NCBI GenBank assembly: GCA_902522115.1
Contig: CABYUV010000002.1
Coordinates: forward strand, 1 to 64,000
Direction of reading: 5' to 3'
From: an uncultured Pelagibacteraceae bacterium
GTDB taxonomy: Bacteria > Pseudomonadota > Alphaproteobacteria > Pelagibacterales > Pelagibacteraceae
DNA: 64,000 bases
The translations under genes and the position numbers were made by a program. This document shows positions 8,459-16,460 of this stretch, piece after piece. The notes under the pieces are model-generated. The model was given only the letters and a program-made list of their open reading frames with translations, had not been told where the DNA came from and did no database searches. Each line of letters starts with the position of its first letter. The stretch's first letter is position 1.

Positions 8459-9577
8459 ATGAAAATTGGGGTTCCTAAAGAAATAAAACCACAAGAAAAT
8501 AGAATTGGTTTAACTCCAGAAAGTGTAAAAACTTTGGTTTCAGAAGGACATGAGGTTTTAGTTGAAAATAATGGTGGATTTGAAGCTGGTTTTGAAAATG
8601 ATCAATATTTAAAAGCCGGTGCTAAAATTGCTGATACAGCAGATGACATTTTTAATGATGCAGAAATAATTGTTAAGGTAAAAGAACCTCAAAAAGTAGA
8701 AGTTGATATGATTAGAGAAAACCAAATCGTCTATACTTATCTTCATTTAGCTGCCGCAAAAGAATTAACCGAGGGATTAATAAAATCTAAAAGCATTAAT
8801 ATTGCTTACGAGACTGTGACAGATGACAATGGAAGATTGCCTTTACTTGCACCAATGAGCGCTGTAGCTGGGAGAATGTCAGTACAAGCTGGAGCTCATT
8901 GTTTAGAAAAAAACCAAAGTGGTAGAGGTTTGCTTTTAGGAGGTGCACCAGGTGTAACAGGTGGAACAGTAGTTATATTGGGTGGAGGAGTTGTTGGAGA
9001 AAATGCTGCAGTGATTGCAACTGGTATGCAAGCAAAAGTTCATATTGTAGATAAATCTGAAGCAAGATTAAAACAACTTGTAGAAATATTTGGAGATAAA
9101 ATTGTACCAGAGCAAAGTGATAAAACAGATTTAGATAAATTAGTTGCTGAAGCAGATCTATTAGTTGGTGGAGTATTAATCCCAGGTGCAGAAGCACCAA
9201 AATTAATTACCAAAGAAATGATTAAAACAATGAAAAGAGGTTCTGTAATCGTTGACGTTGCTATAGATCAAGGAGGCTGTGTGGAAACTAGTAAACCCAC
9301 AACACACGGTGATCCAACCTATATAGTTGATGATGTAGTACATTATTGTGTTGCTAACATGCCTGGTGGTGTTCCTAGAACATCAACATTGGCATTAAAT
9401 AATGCAACCTTACCTTTCTTAGTTAAGCTTGCTAATAAAGGTTATCAAAAAGCACTTAGTGAAGATAAAAATTTTTTAGCAGGGTTAAATGTTCACAAAG
9501 GTCAAGTAACTTACAAAGCGGTTGCTGATGTTTTTGGGCATAATTATGTAGAACCTGGAGAAGCTATCAAACATTAA
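8459..9577 (+). CDS. ald: Alanine dehydrogenase
   Basis: The 372 residues match the usual Ald length (about 371). It starts MKIGVPKEIKPQENRIGLTP, keeps the catalytic Lys75 (KVKEP) and His96 (YLHLA), and has the NAD-binding GGGVVGENAA in the Rossmann domain followed by Asp/Arg contacts (IVDKSEARL). It oxidises alanine to pyruvate, ammonia and NADH. It sits 9 nt after the aminotransferase and 2 nt before the flavoprotein gene, so the three are almost surely one operon. In this context its job is to recycle the amino acceptor and release ammonium for assimilation. Confidence 0.96.
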   Translation: MKIGVPKEIKPQENRIGLTPESVKTLVSEGHEVLVENNGGFEAGFENDQYLKAGAKIADTADDIFNDAEIIVKVKEPQKVEVDMIRENQIVYTYLHLAAAKELTEGLIKSKSINIAYETVTDDNGRLPLLAPMSAVAGRMSVQAGAHCLEKNQSGRGLLLGGAPGVTGGTVVILGGGVVGENAAVIATGMQAKVHIVDKSEARLKQLVEIFGDKIVPEQSDKTDLDKLVAEADLLVGGVLIPGAEAPKLITKEMIKTMKRGSVIVDVAIDQGGCVETSKPTTHGDPTYIVDDVVHYCVANMPGGVPRTSTLALNNATLPFLVKLANKGYQKALSEDKNFLAGLNVHKGQVTYKAVADVFGHNYVEPGEAIKH

Positions 9578-9579
9578 AG

Positions 9580-12021
9580 ATGGAAAAAAACTATCCGTCT
9601 AGTTCAAAAGTAGTTGTAATAGGTGGCGGTGTTATAGGATGTTCTGTCGCTTATCATCTAACTAAATTTGGTTGGAATGATGTGGTTTTATTAGAGAGAG
9701 ACCAGTTAACATCAGGAACCACATGGCACGCAGCAGGATTAGTAAGTCAACTAGGACCAACAGCCTCTGTAACAAAAATTAGAAAATATACTCTAGATCT
9801 TTATAAGAAGCTTGAAAAAGAAGTTGATCATTCTGCTGGCTTAAGATTAAACGGTGCACTTTCTATTGCTCAAACAGACGCAAGATGGCAAGAACTCAGA
9901 CGACAAGCTACTACAGCACAATTATACAATGTAGATGTAAAAATTTTAGATAAAGAAACTATTAAAAAAAATTATCCAATGATGCACACTGAAGATTTAA
10001 AAGGTGGTATTTTAATGCCAGGCGATGGAGCTGCTGACCCAAGTGGTGTTACACATATGCTAGCCAAAGCAGCAAGACAAGGTGGTGCTAAAATATTTGA
10101 ACATTCTTCAGTAGAAAAAATTTTAACAAAAAATGGAAAAGTTCATAGTGTTAGAGTTAATGAAAAAGAAATTGAGTGTGAATATGTTGTTTTAGCAACT
10201 GGTATGTGGTCAAGGCAAATAGGTGAAAAAATCGGTGTTAGTATTCCACTGTACCCTGCAGAACATTTTTATGTTATTACAGAACCAATTGAAAACCTTT
10301 CTAAATCACTCCCAGTGATAAGAGATTTCGATAGCAGTGTTTATTTTAAAGAGGATGCAGGTAAGCTTTTAATTGGAATTTTTGAAGGTAAATCTATTCC
10401 TGCATTTGATAAAACAAATAAAGTGCCAGAGGATTTTTCATTTGGTGAGTTTCCAGAAAACTTTGAACATTTTGAACCATATTTAGAAAAGTCAATGAAA
10501 AGATTTCCAATTTTAGAAAAAATAGGAATAAGAAAGTTTTTTGCAGGACCAGAATCTTTTACTCCTGATACCAATTCTCTATTAGGAGAAGTCCCAGAAA
10601 TTAAAAATTTATTTTTAAGTTGTGGATTAAATAGCGTAGGAATTGGTACTGGAGGAGGTGTTGGAAAAGTTACTGCTGAGTGGTTGATGACCGGTCATAT
10701 TAATGAAGATATTTTTAATTATGATATTAAAAGATTTCAAAATTTTCATTCAGAGTTAGGTTTTATAAAAAACCGAATTACGGAGTCATTAGGGGATTTA
10801 TATGGAATGCACTGGCCTTATAAACAACATGTAACTTCAAGGAATATTAAAACTTTACCACATCACGATTTACTTAAAGGATTTGGAGCATGTTTTGGCG
10901 TTTCTGCTGGTTATGAAAGACCAATGTGGTTTGCTCTCGATGGTGAAAAACCTCAATATGAATACAGTTATAACTATCAAAATTGGTATCCATCAGTTGA
11001 GTATGAAACCAACAATACAATGACCAATGTAGGTTTGTATGATTTAACTCCATTTTCAAAATTTGAAATTAATTCAAGTTCGGCTCATGAAGAGTTACAA
11101 AAAATGTGTACATCAAATATTAAACATGAAATTGGAAAATGTACTTATACTCAAATGTTAAATAAAGATGGGGGGATAGAAACAGATCTAACAGTAGTTT
11201 GTTTAGATGAAAATCATTTTAGAATTATAAGTTCAGCAGCAACTAGAGAAAGAGATAAATTTCATATTAAAAAACATTTGTCAGAAAAAACAGAGTTAAA
11301 TGATGTAACGGATGAATATTGTGTTTTTGGTGTATTTGGTCCTAAGAGCAGATTATTAATGCAGAGATTAAGCAAAGATGACTTTAGTAATGAAAATTTT
11401 AAATTTGCCACATCAAAATTTATAACAATCGATGAAAAAAGAATATGGGCTCAAAGATTATCTTATGTTGGTGAGCTGGGGTATGAGTTATATGTAAAAT
11501 CTTCAAATGCTAGGGATATTTATAAAAAAATTATAGAAGAGGGGAAAAATTTTAATATTTCTAATTGTGGAATGCATGCATTAGACACAATGAGAATGGA
11601 AAGTGGTTTTTTACATTGGGGACACGATATGTCTCCTGAAGAGAACCAGTATCAAGCTGGTCTTGATTTTACTATAAGTTATAAAAAACAAATTGATTTT
11701 ATTGGCAAAGATGTAATAAAAAAAATTAAAAATAAAAAACCAAATACTAGATTCGTAATGCTTTCTCTAAAAGAGAATAGTCCAGGAAAACCTTTACTTC
11801 TTCATGACGAACCTATTTATCTAGATAACGAAATTATAGGAAGAACAACATCTGGAAATTATTCATTTAATTTTAAAAGAAATCTGTCTTTTGGCTATAT
11901 TAAAAATATACCTTCTAATGAACTTAATCACAAAACTCTATATATAGAGGTTGAAAAAACCAAGTATGAGGCTAAAATACTCAGAGAACCATTAAAAATT
12001 AGACATTACAAAAATATTTAG
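9580..12021 (+). CDS. Dimethylglycine/sarcosine dehydrogenase-like flavoprotein with GcvT domain
   Basis: The 813-residue two-domain enzyme starts with a DAO-type FAD fold (GGGVIG at 15-20). TTWHAAG follows; its His50 is at the position that carries covalent FAD in dimethylglycine and sarcosine dehydrogenases. From about residue 420 the protein is a GcvT-like tetrahydrofolate domain (YGMHWPYK, GLYDLTPFSKFEI, SYVGELGYELYV, MRMESGFLHWGHD). Such enzymes remove an N-methyl group and pass the one-carbon unit to folate. The start is 2 nt after ald, tying it to the taurine operon, so an N-methylated taurine-like substrate is an alternative to dimethylglycine. The exact substrate is not readable from sequence. 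Confidence 0.85.
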   Translation: MEKNYPSSSKVVVIGGGVIGCSVAYHLTKFGWNDVVLLERDQLTSGTTWHAAGLVSQLGPTASVTKIRKYTLDLYKKLEKEVDHSAGLRLNGALSIAQTDARWQELRRQATTAQLYNVDVKILDKETIKKNYPMMHTEDLKGGILMPGDGAADPSGVTHMLAKAARQGGAKIFEHSSVEKILTKNGKVHSVRVNEKEIECEYVVLATGMWSRQIGEKIGVSIPLYPAEHFYVITEPIENLSKSLPVIRDFDSSVYFKEDAGKLLIGIFEGKSIPAFDKTNKVPEDFSFGEFPENFEHFEPYLEKSMKRFPILEKIGIRKFFAGPESFTPDTNSLLGEVPEIKNLFLSCGLNSVGIGTGGGVGKVTAEWLMTGHINEDIFNYDIKRFQNFHSELGFIKNRITESLGDLYGMHWPYKQHVTSRNIKTLPHHDLLKGFGACFGVSAGYERPMWFALDGEKPQYEYSYNYQNWYPSVEYETNNTMTNVGLYDLTPFSKFEINSSSAHEELQKMCTSNIKHEIGKCTYTQMLNKDGGIETDLTVVCLDENHFRIISSAATRERDKFHIKKHLSEKTELNDVTDEYCVFGVFGPKSRLLMQRLSKDDFSNENFKFATSKFITIDEKRIWAQRLSYVGELGYELYVKSSNARDIYKKIIEEGKNFNISNCGMHALDTMRMESGFLHWGHDMSPEENQYQAGLDFTISYKKQIDFIGKDVIKKIKNKKPNTRFVMLSLKENSPGKPLLLHDEPIYLDNEIIGRTTSGNYSFNFKRNLSFGYIKNIPSNELNHKTLYIEVEKTKYEAKILREPLKIRHYKNI

Positions 12022-12071
12022 ATCTTTGTAAATAGTTTGAATTTTTCATTTTTACCTGTTTAAATATCGAT

Positions 12072-12275
12072 ATGAAAAATTACGATGAAGAAATTGCTTT
12101 AAAAACAAATTTTGTCGCAAAAAAAAATATTAAGTCAGAAAAAATTAAAACAACGAACATAAATATATTATTAAACAGAGTAAGGTTAGATAGAAAAAAA
12201 ACCTTACAAAAAAAAATCTTATTTACATTTTTTTTAGTTGTTACAGTAGGCTTAATAGGTATTTTTTCTATTTGA
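12072..12275 (+). CDS. Small lysine-rich single-pass membrane protein
   Basis: I do not recognise a family. The 67-residue ORF has a basic, hydrophilic N-terminal part (residues 1-47) and one C-terminal membrane helix (about 48-66, ILFTFFLVVTVGLIGIF), a topology with the N-terminus probably in the cytoplasm. It stands alone between the flavoprotein gene (50 nt upstream) and the tRNA (99 nt downstream), on the same strand as both. There is no clear ribosome binding site. Support is the intact reading frame with coherent amphipathic/TM composition and the lack of anything else in a 350-nt stretch; it could still be spurious. Confidence 0.5.
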   Translation: MKNYDEEIALKTNFVAKKNIKSEKIKTTNINILLNRVRLDRKKTLQKKILFTFFLVVTVGLIGIFSI

Positions 12276-12332
12276 TTAACTAATTAGTACATTAAAAATT
12301 CCAATTGAATAATGAATTTAATCAAAACTTGT

Positions 12333-12359
12333 TTGCAACAAAATTTAAAGTAGTATAAA
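12333..12359 (+). promoter_or_regulatory. Likely promoter of tRNA-Met and the following PRTase
   Basis: A good -10 element TATAAA (12354-12359) lies 15 nt upstream of the tRNA's first base. TTGCAA (12333-12338, 15-nt spacer) is a plausible but closely spaced -35. Transcription would start near 12366 and could run through the tRNA into the PRTase gene. Confidence 0.4.
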
Positions 12360-12374
12360 CCAACAATTATTTAA

Positions 12375-12451
12375 GGCGGGGTAGCTCAGTTGGTTAGAGC
12401 GCGGGACTCATAAGCCCGAGGTCAGTGGTTCGATCCCACTTCCCGCTACCA
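12375..12451 (+). tRNA. tRNA-Met (anticodon CAT), elongator type
   Basis: The 77-nt cloverleaf has the CCA end encoded. Acceptor GGCGGGG pairs with TCCCGCT, with G-T wobbles at 1-72 and 7-66. The D stem is GCTC/GAGC with a GG loop. The anticodon loop is CTCATAA, and the T loop is TTCGATC. The body matches the alphaproteobacterial elongator Met tRNA rather than the initiator, which lacks the 1-72 pair. A tRNA-Ile with modified CAT is less likely. The anticodon stem CGGGA/GCCCG leaves A31 opposite G39, where relatives usually have A-T. Confidence 0.95.
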
Positions 12452-12457
12452 TAAACT

Positions 12458-12976
12458 ATGAAAGATATTTACATAACTTGGGAGGATTATCATCAAAAGA
12501 TTGAGGAATTAGCTAAAAAAGTACATGAAGATAATTTAAAATTTAATCAAATTATTTGTATTGCAAAAGGTGGATTAAGAGTAGGTGATGTTTTTAGTAG
12601 ACTTTTTAATGTCCCATTAGCCATCTTATCTGTTGAGTCTTATCATGGTGATAGTGATGATATTAAAAACCAACAAGGACAGTTTACTTTTTCAAGAGAT
12701 TTAGCAAAAACTACTCCAAACTTAGGTTCACATGTTTTGCTACTTGATGATTTAGCAGATTCTGGGAAAACTTTAATAAAAAGTATTAAATGGTTAGAGC
12801 ATTTTTATGGATTTTATTTAGATGAAAAAATTAAAACTGCAGTCATATGGCACAAATCAACCTCAAAATTTAAACCTGATTACTCTGTAGATTTTTTAAA
12901 AGATTCTCCTTGGATACATATGCCTTTTGAGAAATATGAAACTACAAATATAAAAGATTTTAAGTTTGAAAAATAA
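12458..12976 (+). CDS. Purine-type phosphoribosyltransferase (xanthine/hypoxanthine-guanine class)
   Basis: This 172-residue type I PRTase has the PRPP-binding loop VLLLDDLADSGKTL (about 103-116), preceded by the ICIAKGGLRVGD flexible-loop region. It joins a purine base to PRPP to give the nucleotide. It resembles Gpt-like xanthine/guanine PRTases, though base choice is not certain. The ATG is only 6 nt after the tRNA-Met CCA end, leaving no room for a normal ribosome binding site. It ends 1 nt before the convergent guaC stop. Neighbours guaC and apt make this a purine salvage corner. Confidence 0.75.
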   Translation: MKDIYITWEDYHQKIEELAKKVHEDNLKFNQIICIAKGGLRVGDVFSRLFNVPLAILSVESYHGDSDDIKNQQGQFTFSRDLAKTTPNLGSHVLLLDDLADSGKTLIKSIKWLEHFYGFYLDEKIKTAVIWHKSTSKFKPDYSVDFLKDSPWIHMPFEKYETTNIKDFKFEK

Positions 12977-12977
12977 A

Positions 12978-14012
12978 TTATTTAATTAAACTATCATTAA
13001 ACTGATTGGATACTCTAACAAATGTCGTACATTTGCTTAATTGTTTGAGAGAAGGTGCACCAACATAAGTACAACTACTTCTAACACCTCCTAAAATATT
13101 TAAAATTGTATCGTTAATTTTACCTCTATATTTAACTCTAACTTTTCTGCCTTCACTGCTACGATAATTTGATAATCCACCGTAATGTTTTTTGTTAGCT
13201 GTTTCAGAACTAGATCCATAAAACTCTATATATTTTTCTCCATTAATTTTAACAACTTTACCTTTTCCCTCGTCATGTCCAGCGAGCATTCCTCCAAGCA
13301 TTACAAAATCTGCACCACCTCCAAATCCTTTAGCAACATCACCGGGACATGTACATCCTCCATCTGCAATTACATGTGCACCAAGGCCGTGTGCTGCGTC
13401 AGCACATTCGATTACTGCACTTAATTGCGGATATCCAACTCCAGTTTGTATTCTTGTTGTACAAACACTTCCAGGTCCAATTCCAACTTTAACAATATCT
13501 GCACCACTTAAAACTAATTCTTGAGTCATATCAGCTGTTACTACGTTACCAGCAATTATTGTTTTAGTAGGGTATTTATCTCTTACTGATTTAATAAAAT
13601 TAGTAAAATGCTCTGTATATCCATTAGCAACATCAATACAAATGAATTTAAAAAAACTAAATTCTTTTAATACTTTATCTAAGTTTTTAAAATCTTCTTT
13701 TTTTATACCAACACTAAGTGCAATATTAGGATAAATTTTTTTAATATTTTTATTTTGTTTAATTTTTTTAACATCATGTTGTTTGGTTAAAGATGTAATC
13801 ATTCCAAATTCATTTAATTTTTCAGCAACACTTAACTCTCCAACACCATCCATATTTGACGCCATTATTGGTATACCTGACCATTCATTTTTGCTGTATT
13901 TAAATCTGTATGTTCTTAGAAGATTTACGTCTTTTCTGCTTTTTAGTGTACTTCTTTTAGGTCTAAAAAGTACATCTGAATAATCTAACTTAAGCTCTTC
14001 TTCAATTCTCAT
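12978..14012 (-). CDS. guaC: GMP reductase
   Basis: This 344-residue member of the IMPDH/GMP reductase family lacks the CBS insert of IMP dehydrogenase, as expected for GuaC. It has LDYSDVLFRPKRSTL near the start, the dinucleotide-site GADIVKVGIGPGSVCTTR with catalytic Cys184, and IADGGCTCPGDVAKGFGGGADFVMLGG for phosphate binding. It converts GMP to IMP and ammonia with NADPH, linking guanine and adenine pools. It is convergent with the PRTase and 71 nt from the apt stop on the same strand. The gap (14013-14083) shows no hairpin. Confidence 0.92.
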   Translation of the reverse strand: MRIEEELKLDYSDVLFRPKRSTLKSRKDVNLLRTYRFKYSKNEWSGIPIMASNMDGVGELSVAEKLNEFGMITSLTKQHDVKKIKQNKNIKKIYPNIALSVGIKKEDFKNLDKVLKEFSFFKFICIDVANGYTEHFTNFIKSVRDKYPTKTIIAGNVVTADMTQELVLSGADIVKVGIGPGSVCTTRIQTGVGYPQLSAVIECADAAHGLGAHVIADGGCTCPGDVAKGFGGGADFVMLGGMLAGHDEGKGKVVKINGEKYIEFYGSSSETANKKHYGGLSNYRSSEGRKVRVKYRGKINDTILNILGGVRSSCTYVGAPSLKQLSKCTTFVRVSNQFNDSLIK

Positions 14013-14083
14013 GAATAATTAAGTTATAACCATAGAAATTAATTTCAAATCAATATGTAGCCTGTGGATAAGTTTTTTATTTT

Positions 14084-14611
14084 CTAATGACCTGGAAATT
14101 CAATTAAATTCTCAACTTTATAGTTGTTTTTTATTAAATTATCTGACCCGCCTAAATCAAATAAGTTAATTACAAATATAAATCCTGCAACTTTGCCTTT
14201 AGAAATTTCAACCAATTTTGCTGCCGCTTCTGCTGTTCCGCCAGTAGCAATGAGATCGTCAATTATTAAAACTTCATCTTTTTCATTAATAGAGTCTTTA
14301 TGTACTTCAATTGTTGCATTTCCATACTCAAGCTTAAAATCTACCGAGTGAACATCTGCTGGCAATTTATTCTTTTTTCTGAGCATAATAAATGGTATTT
14401 TAAGCACAAACGAAACAGCTGAAGCAAAAACAAAACCTCTGGACTCTATGGCTGCAATTTTAGTAAAATTAAATTTTTTTGATCTTTCAATAATCTGATT
14501 AATTGTTTCAGCAAATGCCTTTTCATCTTTAATTAATGTAGTGATATCTCTAAATAAAATACCTTTTTTTGGATAATCAGGAATAGATCTAATATAGTCT
14601 TTTAAATTCAT
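14084..14611 (-). CDS. apt: Adenine phosphoribosyltransferase
   Basis: This is a 175-residue Apt starting MNLKDYIRSIPDYPKKGILF, with FRDITTLI, AAIESRGFVFA and the PRPP loop VLIIDDLIATGGTA. I chose the ATG at 14611 over an upstream TTG at 14620 because the protein then begins at the family's normal first residues. It converts adenine plus PRPP to AMP. It is head-to-head with mtnP at only about 40 nt. That makes sense, since MtnP releases the adenine that Apt recovers. No terminator is seen on its 3' side. Confidence 0.95.
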   Translation of the reverse strand: MNLKDYIRSIPDYPKKGILFRDITTLIKDEKAFAETINQIIERSKKFNFTKIAAIESRGFVFASAVSFVLKIPFIMLRKKNKLPADVHSVDFKLEYGNATIEVHKDSINEKDEVLIIDDLIATGGTAEAAAKLVEISKGKVAGFIFVINLFDLGGSDNLIKNNYKVENLIEFPGH

Positions 14612-14652
14612 AATAGTCAAATATAAAAGTATAAATAAATATATTTTAAATT

Positions 14653-15525
14653 ATGACAACAAATAAATTAGCAATCATTGGTGGTAGCGGTCTTTATGAT
14701 GTTGAGGAATTCAAAGATAGAGAATTACTTGATTTAAATACCCCTTGGGGCAAACCATCTGATCAGATTTTAAAAACTAAATACAATGGTAAGGAAGTTT
14801 ATTTTTTACCAAGACATGGAAGAGGGCATTTTATTTCTCCTTCTAATATTAATTTTAGAGCAAATATTGACTCACTCAAACAATTAGGAGTTACTGATAT
14901 TGTCTCTGTATCAGCTGTAGGATCTCTAAAAGAGAATTTACCGCCTGGAAAATTTGTAATTGTAGATCAATTTATTGATAGGACTTTTGCAAGAAATAAA
15001 ACTTTTTTTGATGACGAGATCGTTGCTCACGTATCAATGGCTCACCCAACTTCTAACGGATTAATGAATGCTTGCGAAGAAGCAATTAAAAAATCTAATA
15101 TAGATTATCAAAGAAATGGAACCTATGTTGTTATGGAAGGGCCACAATTTTCAACATTGGCAGAGTCTAATTTATATAGATCATGGAAAGCAGATGTAAT
15201 TGGAATGACTAATATGCCAGAGGCAAAATTAGCAAGAGAAGCTGAAATAAGATACGCATCTGTTTCTATGGTAACAGATTTTGATTGTTGGCATCCAGAC
15301 CATGAAAATGTTGACGTGCAACAAGTGATTAAAATATTATTAGGAAACGCTGAAAAAGCAAAACTTATGATTAAAAATTTAATTGATAATTTTGAAAATC
15401 ATATAGATCCAAATGACCCAACTAATAATTGCTTAGATGTGGCTATTATTACAGCCCCAGAAAAAAGAACACAAAAAACTAAAGATAAATTAAAAACAAT
15501 TGCAGGAAGGGTTTTAAATATATGA
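14653..15525 (+). CDS. mtnP: S-methyl-5'-thioadenosine phosphorylase
   Basis: This 290-residue nucleoside phosphorylase of the MTAP type has the phosphate-binding IIGGSGLYDVEEF, PRHGRGHFISPSNINFRANI, SAVGSLKENLPPG, the MEGPQFSTLAES specificity loop, and IGMTNMPEAKLAREAEI. It cleaves MTA (and often 5'-deoxyadenosine) with phosphate to adenine and methylthioribose-1-phosphate. It is the first gene of a plus-strand run mtnP, two secreted hydrolases, mtnA. The stop overlaps the next start (ATGA). MTA is the by-product of the SpeDE enzyme encoded about 6 kb downstream. Confidence 0.95.
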   Translation: MTTNKLAIIGGSGLYDVEEFKDRELLDLNTPWGKPSDQILKTKYNGKEVYFLPRHGRGHFISPSNINFRANIDSLKQLGVTDIVSVSAVGSLKENLPPGKFVIVDQFIDRTFARNKTFFDDEIVAHVSMAHPTSNGLMNACEEAIKKSNIDYQRNGTYVVMEGPQFSTLAESNLYRSWKADVIGMTNMPEAKLAREAEIRYASVSMVTDFDCWHPDHENVDVQQVIKILLGNAEKAKLMIKNLIDNFENHIDPNDPTNNCLDVAIITAPEKRTQKTKDKLKTIAGRVLNI

Positions 15526-16460
15526 AGAAAATATTTTTAATTACATTATTTTTGATTATTTCAAATTACGCTTACGCTAATGGTAAAATTTTAAAAAGTG
15601 GATTTTTTACTAAATCAGCTTCAGTAAAGGAGGGTATGGACGTAAAAGATCCAAAAAACAAAATTATAATTATTTATAATCATGGTCAAAATTCAAATGA
15701 TAAAGCACACAAGAAAGAATGTATCTGGGTAAATCAAATAAGAAATCAAGCTTCATTAGTTGATGAGGAAATTAATGGTAAAAAAATTATGGTTTATAAT
15801 TTCTGCTCAAATGATTTTGCTGGTGACATGTCATTAAAAAAACACTGGTGGAAGTCCAAAACTTCTTATGTAGGTAAACATAAGTTAGACAAAAGGGTTG
15901 AAAAAAATTTAGAATTAGTTGAAAAATTTATAAGCATGGGAGTTCCAAGAAAACAAATTATAATATCAGGTCATTCATGTGGAGGTCTATTAACCCTAAT
16001 GTTGTTATCATCTCACCCTAAAAAAGTAGGTGGTGGTATATCATATATGCAAGCTTGCTTTGGTCAGCTTTCTAAAAGTTATAAAGTAAAAAAAGTAGGT
16101 CCTGAAAAGGCATTAGAAAAATTTGCTAAGAAATACCCAGGCCCTGCTGAATTAAGAGCAAGACAAATTAATAATATTAAAAATTCTGAAAATGTTCCTG
16201 TTCTAGCTTTTACGCATCCAAAAGATAAGTATGAAGGTCTGTTATCTGACTGGTTAGAAGAAGTCCCAGGAGTTAAAAGAATAGTTATTTCTGAAAATTA
16301 TAAAATAAACGGAAAATCTTGTGTTGTTAAAGGAGTTGATTGGCAAAATAATATCTCAGCTCAGAAAAATCCAGGTCATGAAATGAACCAGGCTGATTGT
16401 TTTCAATATTATAATCCAACAATTAAAGAATACATAGCATCACGTATAAATGAAAATTAA
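15522..16460 (+). CDS. Secreted alpha/beta-hydrolase-like protein (paralogue 1)
   Basis: This 312-residue protein has a signal peptide (about 1-19, NYAYA then NG). It carries a serine-hydrolase pattern: oxyanion-type YNHGQ (about 52-56), nucleophile elbow GHSCGG (Ser152), a later THPKDKYEG acid region, and GHEMN as candidate catalytic His. At least six Cys are scattered through the mature part, which fits an exported, disulfide-bonded enzyme. It overlaps mtnP by 4 nt and the next paralogue by 11 nt, so it is translationally locked into the MTA salvage operon. No substrate can be named. Dienelactone-hydrolase or esterase families are the nearest general match. Confidence 0.7.
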   Translation: MKKIFLITLFLIISNYAYANGKILKSGFFTKSASVKEGMDVKDPKNKIIIIYNHGQNSNDKAHKKECIWVNQIRNQASLVDEEINGKKIMVYNFCSNDFAGDMSLKKHWWKSKTSYVGKHKLDKRVEKNLELVEKFISMGVPRKQIIISGHSCGGLLTLMLLSSHPKKVGGGISYMQACFGQLSKSYKVKKVGPEKALEKFAKKYPGPAELRARQINNIKNSENVPVLAFTHPKDKYEGLLSDWLEEVPGVKRIVISENYKINGKSCVVKGVDWQNNISAQKNPGHEMNQADCFQYYNPTIKEYIASRINEN

